In this document: piece by piece, positions 11,601 through 23,600 of the stretch
Position numbering within the stretch: position 1 is the stretch's first letter
How the letters are laid out: each line of letters begins with the position of its first letter
From: Tenrec ecaudatus
Taxonomy: Eukaryota > Chordata > Mammalia > Afrosoricida > Tenrecidae
Reading direction: 5' to 3'
DNA length: 64,000 bases
Assembly: GCF_050624435.1 (NCBI RefSeq)
Contig: NC_134539.1
Span: 123,177,525-123,241,524, forward strand
Notes under the pieces: model-generated
Databases searched by the model: none
Told to the model about the DNA's origin: nothing
Seen by the model: only the letters and a program-made list of their open reading frames with translations
Made by a program: the position numbers and the translations under genes

Positions 11601-14600
11601 CTGGAGGAGAAAACAATCAGGTTGACTGTTCCAGGGGGACAAGAGAGAGGAGAGTGGGGGAAGGAAGTGGTGTTAACAAACCCAGGGACAAGGGAACAAA
11701 TGATCCAAATTGGTGGTTAGGAGGGTGTAGGAAGCCTGGCAGGGCGTAATCAAAGGTAATATAACCAAGAAATACTGAAGCCCAAATGAAGGAAGACTGA
11801 GCATGATAGGAGGAAAAGAGGAAAGTCTAAGGAAATAGAGGAAAGAGCAAGGAGGCAAATGGCATTTATAGAGGCCTAAGTAAAGGCAAGTATATATGTA
11901 AATATATTTATATATGAGGATGGGGAAATAGATCTATGTGCATATATTTGTAGGTTTAGTATTAAGGTAGCAGATGGCCTCCACTTAAGTACTCCCTCAA
12001 TGCAAGAATATATTCTCCTATTAAATTGTAATTCTATGGTGCTCACCTTCCCAACACAATCGCTAAAGACAAATGGGTGCATAAGCAAATGTGGCAAAGA
12101 AAGCTGATGGTGCCCAGCTATCAAAAGATATAGCATCTGGAGTCTTAAAGGCTTGAAGGTAAACAAGCGGCCATCTACCTCAGAAGCAACAAAGCCTACA
12201 GGGAAGAAGCATACCAGCCTGTGCAATCACGAGGTGTCAAAGGGATCAGGTATTAGACATCATCAGAACAAAAAAATCCTATCATTGTGAATGAGAGGGG
12301 AAGTGCAGAGTGGAGACCCAAAGCCCATGTGTAGGCCACTGGACATTCCCTTACAGAAGGGTCTTGGGGAGGAGACGAGACAGTTGGTGCAATGTAGCAG
12401 CAATGCAAAATACAACTTTCCTCTAGTTCCTAAATGCTTCCTCCTCCCCCGCTATCATGATCCCAATTCTACCTTACAAATCTGACTAGACCAGAGGATG
12501 TACACTGGTACAGATAGGAACTGGAAACACAGAGAATCCAGGGTGGATGATCCCTTCAGGACCAGTGGTGTGAGTGGTGATACTGGGAGGGTGGGCTGGA
12601 ATGGGGGGACCGATTACAAGGATCTACATGTGACCTCCTCCCTGGGGGGACGGACAACAGAAAAGTGGGTGAAGAGAGATGTCAGACAGAGCAAGATATG
12701 ACAAAATAATAATTTATAAATTATCAAGGGTTTATGAGGGAGGAGGGGAGGGGAAAAATGAGCTGATGCCAGGGACTTAGGTGGACAGCAAATGCTTTGA
12801 GAATGATGAGGGAAAAAAAATGTACAAATGTGTACATAATTGGTATATGTATGGATTGTGATAAGGGTTGTATGAGCCCCTAAGAAAACGATTAAAAAAA
12901 AAGATATAGTGTCTGAGGTCTTAAAGGCTTGAAGATAAACCAGTGGCCATCTAGCACAGAGGAACCAAGTCCACACGGAAGAAGCACACCAGTTTGTTTG
13001 ATCATGAGATATTGAAGGGATCAGGTTTCAGGATCACAGAAGGAAAATTCATATCACTGTGTGCTCGCCTTCCCTATACAATCGCTGAGGAAAAATGGGG
13101 GCATAAGCAAGTGAAGAAAGCTAATGGTGCCTGGCTATCAAAAGATATAGCGTCTGGGTCTTAAAAGCTTGAAGGTAAACAAGCGGCCATCTAACACAGA
13201 AGCATCAAAGCCCACCAGCCTGTGTGATCACAAGGTGTAGAAGGGATCAGGTATCAAGCATCAAGGAACAAAAATTACATCATTGTGAATGAGGAGGAGT
13301 GCAGAGCAGGGACCTGAGTTAGCTTTTGTGCCAACCTGGCTGATGTGGGGTTAATTGAAGGGAGTAGGGATAAATGGCTCGGTGAGCCTTGGCTTTCTAG
13401 TTCTCAGGTCTCTTGCTTTCTGATGGTCGCACCAGGGTGCAGTTGCCTTAGCAGTTCCCTGCTTTAGCTGTCAAGGCTCACTTCCTGCAAGACATCCCCC
13501 AGAAGCCACATGGACCTACCCTGATACAGCCTTGGGTGCTGGAGCAGCAGTGTAGAGACCCCTGCCAGTGCATTCACTGATTCGGCTTTCCTCCTGCAGT
13601 CAGCATCATAGTGTGTGTTTTATGAGATGGAGGAGGACTTTGTGGAGTGGTGATGGACACATGGGTTAATGTTGGACTTGTGGGCTTAGGCAACACTGGG
13701 TTGGGATGTTTTCTTGATGCGCACGTAACCTTTATATAAAACTCTCTCTTATATATGAGTTTCTGAGGATTTGCTTCTCTACAGTACCCAGACTAACACA
13801 GGACCCAAAGGTCCTTTGTGGGCAACCGGATATCCCCCTACAGAAGGGTCACAGGGAGGAGATGAGCTGGTCAGGGTGCAGTGTAGCAACGATGAAACAT
13901 ACAACTTTCCTCTAGTTCTTAAATGCTTCCTCCCCCAACTATCATGATCCCAATTCTACCTTACAAATCCGGCTGGACCGGAGGATGTACGCTGGTAAAT
14001 ATAGGACTGGAAACACAGGGAATACAGGACCGATGAACCCCCCCAGGAACAGTGTGAGAGTGGCGATACCAGGAGGGTCAGGCGAAGGTGGGGTAGAAAG
14101 GGGGAACCGATTACAAGGACCTACATATAACCTCCTTTCTGGTGGTCGGACAACAGAAAAGTGGTGAAGGGAGAAGTTGGGCAGTGTAAGATAAGACAAA
14201 ATAATAATGACTTGTAAATTATCAAGGGTTCATGAGGGAGGGGACAATGGGGAGGGAGGCGAAAAAATGAGCTGATGCCAGGGTCTCAAGTGGAAAGTAG
14301 ATGTTTTGTGAATGACGTTGGCAACAAATATGCAAATGTGCTTTACACAATGGATGTATGTATTGATTGTGATAAGCATTGTATGAGCCCCCCAATAAAA
14401 TGATTTAAAAAAACAAACAAAAACTAAATCATTGCCATTGAGTAAATTATGACTCATAACAACCCTAAAGGGGTAAACTTAACTCATCTACTGCTACCCA
14501 GTCAAATCTGACTCATAACAAGTGTCCCTGTGACTTTTCAAGACAACAACACTTAAGGTGAGAAAAAAGCTTCATCTTTCTTCTGCAGAGCTGGCTAGCA

Positions 14601-17600
14601 GTTTCGAGCTTGCTAACTGCAAGGCCAGCAGCCTAGTGAATAACCACTACACCGTCAGGGCTCCCAGAGGTAAACTTAGGGGCTATGAATTATGGTATAA
14701 ATAGACTATCAAGCCAAAAAAAATTATATGCATCAAACACTTCTCTCTCTTCTTTTTAAAAATCATTTTACTGGGGATTCTTAGAGCTCTCTTCACATTC
14801 CATACATCTCATCAATTGTATCAAGCATATTTGTATATATGTTGCCCTCATTTTCTAAACATTTATTTTCTATTTTGAGCCCTTGGTATAAACTCCTCCC
14901 CCAAAGACTTCTCTTTAAAGAGTCAAAAGAGAACCTATAATTGGGAAAAGTATATATGCTAATAACCTATCTGAAAAGAGACTAATTTCTAAATTTATAG
15001 AAAACTTCAACATTTCAACAACAACAAAAAGAAAGAAAACAACCAAACTAAAAAATAGAAGACACGAAGACACTTGCCAAAAACGTTCAGGTGGCCAACA
15101 AACACACAATCTTCAGCCATTAGAGAGATGCAAACTGAAACTACAATGAGAACCATCACATACCAGCATAACAGCAAAGTTCAGTAAGACAGAAAGCAAC
15201 AATGCTATCAGGTGTGGAGAGAATGGAACTCATACACTGCTGGTAGAAATATGAAATGGCTTAACCATTGTAGAAAGCAGACTGCTACCTCCTGAAAGGA
15301 AATGGAAAGACCATTTCATCCAGAAATCCCGCCACTGAATATACATCCTACAGAAATATACTGGGATGTGAGCAAACACATGTGGATCCACGTTCACTGC
15401 ACAATTAGTCACACTAGCACCCATGAACGGAGGAATGTATAAATAAAGTATAATACACACACATAATAAAACACTAGGCAACACTGAAGTACCAGAAATT
15501 TATTTTCAATATTTAGCTTTAAATCACAAATTTTAAAATTAAACAAGTTAGATGATTTATTTTGTGCTTTGTGGTCACATGCCACTTTGTAAAGTCTTCT
15601 AGTCATTTACATACAGGTGTTTTAGTTTTAACACAGTCCATGAAAAACCCTGAATTATTTAAAATCACATACTAACAAAAGTTATAGAAAAAGAGAATTA
15701 AGGTTTGACTATTCAAAACGTATGCAACTTTGGAACCAGGGCACTAAAAACAATAATCAGTACTTTTGGAAAGCCATTCAAGGCTGGGGTGTGGGAGCAG
15801 AAGGAATGCTTAAAAACTGGCTGGTTGTTAACAATTGATGAGATCGAGGCATCGGTTTTGGGGCTTTCTTTTTTAAATAGTTCAGTGAATTGATATCCAG
15901 CCAACTTTAAAAACCACTGCACTGGCATGGATAAATAAAAAGTCACTAAATATGTCTTCCATGCCTATTGTATATCTTCTTCATTTGTTTTTGTTTTTTT
16001 AATTTCTAACATCTAAAAATTAAAAGGAAACATGCTCAGTATAATTAAAAGATTAAAGAATACATTTAAGGCTTGAGTTAGAATACTGAAAGACACTGTG
16101 GACAAAATACTGAAGGATGCACCAAAAGAACATGGAAAGAACAGAGTCACTGTCCCCAAAAGAACCTGTTGACACATTCAACCAATTCAATAAGTAGCAT
16201 ATGAGCAAGAACCAATGGTGCTGAAGGACAAGCCCAGGCTGAACCAAAAGCAGTCGCCAAAAACAAGGGTCCAGGAATTGACAGAATACCAGCTGAAAGG
16301 TTTCAACAAACTGGAAGTACTCACTCAGCTATGCCAGGAAATTTAGAAGACATCTACTTGGCCAGCTGACTGAAAAAATCCATATTTGTACTCATTCCAA
16401 TGAAAGGTGACCCAACAAAATGCTCAAATAAGGGAACAGGATCATTCATTTCACATGCAGCTACAATTGTGCTGAAGATCATCCAAGAGTATTTGCAGCA
16501 GGCCACTGAGAGGGCGATATCAAGTAGTAGACTGAATTCAGTAGAGGATATAGAAAAGGGGCTACCACTGCTGATGTCAGATGATCTTGGCTGAAAGCAG
16601 AGACTACCAGAAAGATCTTTATTTGTGTTTCATTGACTATGCAAAGTCTTTCGACTGCGTAGATCATAACCAACTGTAAAGTACTGAGAAGAATGGGAAT
16701 GTCCAGAACATCTGATTGTGCCATGTGGAACCTGCACATGGATAGAGAAGCAGCTGTGCAAACAGAGCAAGGGAAAACGGCATGGTTTAAAATCAGGAGA
16801 GCTGTGTATCAATGTTGTTATCTGATCACTTTACTTATTCCATCAATGCTGAGCAAATAATCAGAGAAGCTGAATTATATGAAGAAGAATGTGGCATCAG
16901 GATAGGAAGGATTATTAAAAACCTTTAGTATGAAAATGACAAAATTTTGGTTGCTTAAAGAGTATTCACTCTGTGAATTCCCAAACACAATTGGTGAAGA
17001 CAAAATGGATGCATAAGCAAATGTGGTAAAGAAAGCTGATGGTGCCCAGCAATCAAAAGATATAGCATCTGGGGTCTTAAAGGTTTGAAGATAAACAAGT
17101 GGCCATCTAACTGAGAAGCAACAAAGCCCACATAAAAGAAGTACACCAGCCTGTGCGATCATGGAGGTGTTAATGGGATCAGGTATCAGGCAACAAAAAC
17201 CCAAAACAAAACAAAATCATATTGATGTGAATGAGGGGGAGGGCAGAGTGGAGACCCAAAGCACACCAGTAATCAATTGGACATCCCCTGTCAGAAGGGT
17301 CAAAAGGAAGAGACAAGCCAGGCAGGGTGCAGAATAGCATTGATGAAACACACAACTTTCCCTCTAGTTTTTAATGCTTCTTCCCCCACCTCCCCATCCC
17401 CACCCCCACTATCATAACCGCAATTCTACCTTACAAATCTGGCTAGACCAGAATATGTACACTGGTACAGATCAGAAAGAGCTCGCAACAAAGGGAATCC
17501 AGAACAGATAAACTCAGGACCAATAAAGGGAGTAAAGAAATTAGGAGGGGAAGGGAGTCTTGGGCTGGGGGAGGGGGGAGTAATGGGGAACTGCTCACAA

Positions 17601-20600
17601 TGATGGACATATGGCCCCTGCCAGAGGGACAGACAACAGATAAGTGGGTGAAGGGAGACAGCGATTGGTATAAGACATGAAAAAAATTAATAACTTATCA
17701 AGGGTTCATGGGGGAGGGAGGAAAAATATGAGGAGCTGATACCAAGGGTTCCAAGTAGAAAGAAAATGTTTTGAAAAGGATAATAGCAACATATGTACAG
17801 ATGTGCTTGACACAGTGAATATATGTATGGATTGTGATAAGAGCTGTAAGAATCCCCAATAAAATTAAAAAAAAGAGAACTTGAAGCACTTGCTGATGAA
17901 GATCAAAGACTGCAGCCCTTAGATTAGATTACAACTCAATGTTAAGAAAATGAAAATTATTACAATGGAACCAGTAGGTAGCATCATGATAAAGTGAGAA
18001 GACATTGAAGTTGTCAAGTATTTCACCTTGCTTGGATCTACTATGAATGCTCATGGAAGCAGCAGTCAAGGAATCAAACGACATATTGCACTAGGCAAAT
18101 CTGCTACACATGGCCTCTTTCCGAAAATGCTGGAAAGTAAGGATGCTACTTACTTTTGAGCACTAAGGTTTGCCTGACCCATGCTTCATATGTATGTGAA
18201 AGTTGGATATTGAATAATGAAGATCAGGGAAAAAACAATTAATTTGAACTATGATGTTGGCAAAGAATATTTAAAATTCCACAGACTGATAAAAGAACAA
18301 ACAGCTCTTGGGAGGAAGAGAGCCAGAATGCAACCTAGTGGTAAGGCTGGTGAGACTGCATCTCTAGTACCCTGGACATGTTATCAGGAGAGAACAGTCC
18401 CTGGAGAGCAGCATCATGCTTGAGAAGTGGAGAGACAGTGAAAAAGAGGAAGGTTGTCAATGAGATGAATTGACAATGGGCTCAAGCATAAGAACAAATG
18501 TGAGGATGGCGCAAGCCCAGGCAGTGCTTTGTTCTGTTGTACAGAGTCGCTCTGAATCGGACCTGATGGGGCTGCCCCCAACAAGAACATGTTCGGCTCT
18601 GCACAGTCTACTGTATGTAATAAAACTTACTTTAATGAGGACCTTAATGGTTCTTTAAACTGAAATGGTGCTGACCTTACAACTGTTTTGCCTTCTTTGC
18701 TAGGAAAGGCCTTACTAAAAAATGTTCTGTGTTTGAGAACCGCTATTTCTTCTGCATTATCATTTGTACTCTAAGGAGTCATCAATGCTTTAGATTTTTA
18801 ACATTCTGAATTTCAAGTTCGCTAGCTGATCATATAGCTAAATTTATTTTATGGAGGTTCAGTAAACCATTTCAAAATAGATGAAGGTTTTTGGTCGTTT
18901 TTTTTCTTCCTTTTTTTTGTTTGTTTGTTTGCTTTCCTTGGTTGTTTTTTAATGCTCCTGATTTTCTTGTTGAAGATATACACAGCAAAACATGTATCAA
19001 TTCAATCATTTAGTGACACTGATAACATTCTTCAAGTTGTGTAAACATTCTCCTCTCTGTTTCTGAGTTGCTCCTTCTCCATTAACATATATTCACTAAG
19101 CTTCTTATCTAATCTCTGAATTGCTGTTGCCAGTTTGACCCTATAGAGAGAGTTCTTCTCAGAAGAGCATCATACTCATGGCAGACATTTTTTACTAGTT
19201 AAGCTAAACTATGGAGCCTTTGTGGTTGTAGTGGGCTTCGAATCTCAAAGCAGTTTGAAACCACCAGCAGCTCCAGAAGAGAAAGAATGCTTTCTACTTC
19301 CATAAAGATTCATAGTCTTGGAAACCTACAGAGATAGTTTTACTTTGTCCTATAGGTCATTATGACTCTAAATGATCTAGATCGGTGGTTCTCAACCTTC
19401 CTAATGCTGCGACCCTTTAATACAGTGCCTCGTGTTGTGGTGACCCCCCAACCATAAAATTATTTTCATTGTTACTTCATAACTGTAATTTTGCTACTGT
19501 TATGAATCATCATGTAATTATCTGATATGCAAGATGTATTTCCATGGTTATAAACTTAATATAATTAAAGCATAGTGATTCATCAAAAAACAATATGTAA
19601 TTATATATTGTGAAATGTTTGTTTCTAATTAGAAATAAATGAAATTTTGCCTTGAAGCATGGTGTAGCATGGGTAACAGTCTTCATGCTGGGTACTTGTA
19701 TGTGGATGTGTCTGCATGTGGGTGGACCTTCCTGAAGGCGGATAGAGAAGCAGTGTCTTGGTTCCTAAGACCATTGGAAATATGTGTTTTCCGATGGTCT
19801 TAGGCGACCCCTATGAAATGGTCATTCGAACCCCCAAAGGGGTTGTGACCCACAGGTTGAGAACTGCTGATCTAGATGGCAGTGAGTGAGTAAAGCTAAA
19901 CTACTTGTTTTACAGAAGGCGTCAGCAAACACTGTTTGGTTTAAGTATCAAGATGGTCTCAGGGCAATACTTTCAGGGGTTCATCCAACTTCTACAGTTA
20001 AGAATGTGAAATTCTGTTCTGCATTTTCCCCAAATTAATATTTTATGTACATATTTTCTTGAACTAGAAAGTTTTCAGTGAGAGGACAGCCTTGTTTTTA
20101 TATCCTACTGACTGTCATGATTTTGGCTTACTTTGATTAGGTATATTTGGGGAACAAGGTAAAAAGATTCTTGTGTTAAAGAGTTGAGGGACTAAACACA
20201 CATTTGCACAAGAAATTCTGATTACCTAACAAGAAATAAATACTAAAAGATAGAAATATTTTGTTTTATAATGTACATAACAAACTCCTGGTAAACAGTT
20301 TATAAATATTCATAATTCTGTGAATGAACCCAATTACAGTAAATGTAAATTACAAAGTTAAACTCTTCATTTCTATTAGTATCTTTCTGGCTAGTTAATT
20401 CCACCTAGTACCATCTGTCTTTGCATCAAGGCTGTAAAATAGATTTTTAAAATTATTATAATAATCTACCCTGTACAGAGAAGAAATGATAACAAAGAAA
20501 TTATTGTGTGTGTTTTGAAGCTTACCTCTTTGTAGCACTTCTTTACAATTTCATAACTGGCATTACCCCACACTGTTATATGTTCCCGTTTATACTGCTT

Positions 20601-23600
20601 TACCAATTCTGAAACCTACAAATGGAAATTTAAAATGTCAAATGTTTGTTTGTTAATCCACTTACATTTCACTTTAAAAATGAATCACAAGTGACCATCC
20701 ACCGGTGGACAGTATAAAATTTTAGAAAAACCTGTATGCAAATTTAATTACTTTTATAAAATACAAGAAATTATTTACATTTTACCATTATACAATTTAT
20801 CAAGGAGCATATATGCAACTATTTTGGAATTCTACATAAACTATAAATGAAACAAACAAGAAGTTAATTGAAACCCAAGGACAAGGGAACAATAAGAGAT
20901 CTAAAATCTATAGCAAGGAGAGCCTGACTGGGTGTGTTCCAGTGTAATGAAGCCAAGAGAAAGTACTGAGAGTCAAAGTGGGACAGGAGGAAAGTTAAAA
21001 AAAATAGAGAAAAAAACCAGGAAGCAAAAGATATTTATAGAAGCATAAATGTAGGCATGCACATATGTAAATACAAAATATACATTGATAGAGATATAGG
21101 TCTATGTACATATATTCATATGTTAAGCATTAAGGTAGCAGATGGGCATTGGGTCTCTACTCAAATACTCCCTCAATGCACGAAGATTTGTTCTAACAAC
21201 CTAGCATTCTGTGATGCTCACCTTCCCAATGCGATCACTGACGTCAAAATGGGTGTATAAGCAAAAGTGATGAAGTAAGCTGATGGTGCTCAGCTGTTAA
21301 AAGATATAGTGCTTGGGTCTTAAAGGCTTGAAGCTAAACAAGCAGCCACCTAGCAGGGAAGTAACAAAGCCCACATGGAAGAAGCACACCAGCCTGTGTG
21401 ATCACAGGATGACCATGGGATAAAGTATTAGGCATCAGAAGACCTAAAACAAACGAACATATAGATGCAAATGATACGGGTCATAGGAGACCCAAAGCCC
21501 ATTTGTAGATAATTGGACATTTCCTCACAGAAGGGTCAGAAGGAAAGAACGAGACAGCCAGGGTGCAGCACAGCACAGATGGAACACACAACAGTCCTCT
21601 AGCTCTTTAATGCTTCCTCCTCCCCACTATCATTGACCCCAGTTCCATACAGATAAGAGTTCTCAACACATGGAATCCAGGACAGATAAACCCCTCAGGC
21701 ACAGCAACGGGAGTAGCAAGGCCATGAGGGGAAGTGTCAAGGGGGGTGGGGTGGGGTGCAACGACGCACAATTCCCCCTCCCTCCCTAGGGAGACGAACA
21801 ATAACATGGAGAAAGGGAGACAGCAGGCGGTATAAGATATGATAATATTAATAATTTATCAGGGATCCATGAGAATGAGAGGAAAGGAGGGAGGGAAAAA
21901 AGGAGCTGATACTAAGGGCTCAAGTAGAAAGAAAATATTTTGAAATTGATGAAGGTAACATTTGTACAAATGTGCTTGATACAACTGATGTTTCGATTGT
22001 TATAAGACCTGTAAGGGTCTGAAGATAAACAAGTGGTCATCTAGCCGAGAAGTAGCAAAGCCCACATGGAAGAAGCACACCAGCCTGTGTGACCACGAGG
22101 TGTTGATGGGATCAGGTATCAGGCATCAAAGATCCAGAACAAAAAATCATATCAATGTGAATGAGGGGGAGTGAGGAGCGGGGACCCAAAGCCCATCTGT
22201 AGACAATTGGACATCCCCTTACAGAAGGGTCACAAGGAAGAGATGAGCCAGTCAGGGTGCAGTACAGCACCAATGAAACATAAAACTTTCCTCTACTTCT
22301 TTAATGCTCCTTTTGTTCCGCTATCATGACCCCAATTCTACCTTACAAATCCAGCTAGACCAGAGGATGTACACTGGTACAAATAAGAGCTCAAGACACA
22401 GGGAATCCAGGACAGATAAACCACGCAGGACCAATAATTAGAGTAGTGATACCAGGAGGATAAAGGGTAGGTAGGCAGCGGGGAGGGAAGGGGAAACTGA
22501 TCACAATGATCTATATATAACACCCTCCCAGGGGGATGGACAACAGAAAAGTGAGTGAAGGGAGACATTGGTCAGTGTAAGACAAGAAAAAAATAATTTC
22601 TAAATTATCAAGGGTTCATGAAGGAGGGAGTGGGCAGGGGGAGAAATGAACTGTACACCAAGGGCTCAAGTAGAAAGGAAATGTTTTGAGAATGATGATG
22701 GCAACATATGTACAAATGTGCTTGACACAGTGGATGTATCTAACAATTGTGATGAGCTGTAATAAAATTATTTATAAAACACAAAAATCAAGAAGTTAAT
22801 TGAATTAATGCCAGTATGACTGGTTCACCAGCGTTAACTTTTCTCCACAACTGAGACCTGACAACTTTCTGAAAAGACGGTCTTCTTCCAGGATATCATT
22901 TATAACAAGGAGGGAGTTCGCCAGTATCACATTTCCTCCAACACGGTCAATCTGTGCAGTCACTTATTGCAGCCCTGTTTGTGAAGACTGAAGCCTTAAA
23001 TACCTTCTTAATCAGCATATTGTTGTTGACTTTGATGTCGATGTTAATAGGAGTGTTGGGGAAGGCCTCAAAAACTTCCTTCAGTAATGGAATTCGGTTA
23101 TCTTTTCCTTCACAGTGGCATTCTAAGAAAGCAAAAATTTTAAATTTTAAATGTAGTGTTAAGATAGAAAATTTTTGATGATTAAAAATGGTATAGGTCA
23201 TTTAGACTTGTCTAAATCTCTAAGTTGTAAGACATTTTCAAAATGGGGAAAAAATAGAGAAAAGAAAAATAATCCCACATCTCACAATTTGGTCATAACC
23301 ATGTGACCTCTATTATTTTTCTTTCATGAATTTAATGTAGATATAATATAGTACCACATATACTAGTGTATAAGCCTAATTTTCAGCACATTTTAATGCA
23401 TTTTTGGTGGTAAAATTTGGTGCCTTGGCTGTTATTCGGGTTGGCTTATACTCGAGTATATATGGTACATATAGCAAAATGGAACTGCACCCGTGGTTCC
23501 GAGGAAGAAAGATGTGGCTTTCTCCTCCCATAAAAACTTACAGCCCCAGAATGCCAGAGAGGCAGTTCTACTCTGTCCTATGGGGTCACTATGAGTCAGA

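Noticed and set aside
11185-11616. 143-codon minus-strand open frame
   Set aside because: It falls antisense within an L1 3' UTR copy and has no family features.
18955-19180. Possible conserved non-coding element
   Set aside because: A related copy exists at 51376-51600, so it is a dispersed repeat.
22947-23201. The full 84-codon minus-strand frame as a separate small gene
   Set aside because: Only 23004-23122 is bounded by splice sites and matches GDPD1; the rest is flanking intron.
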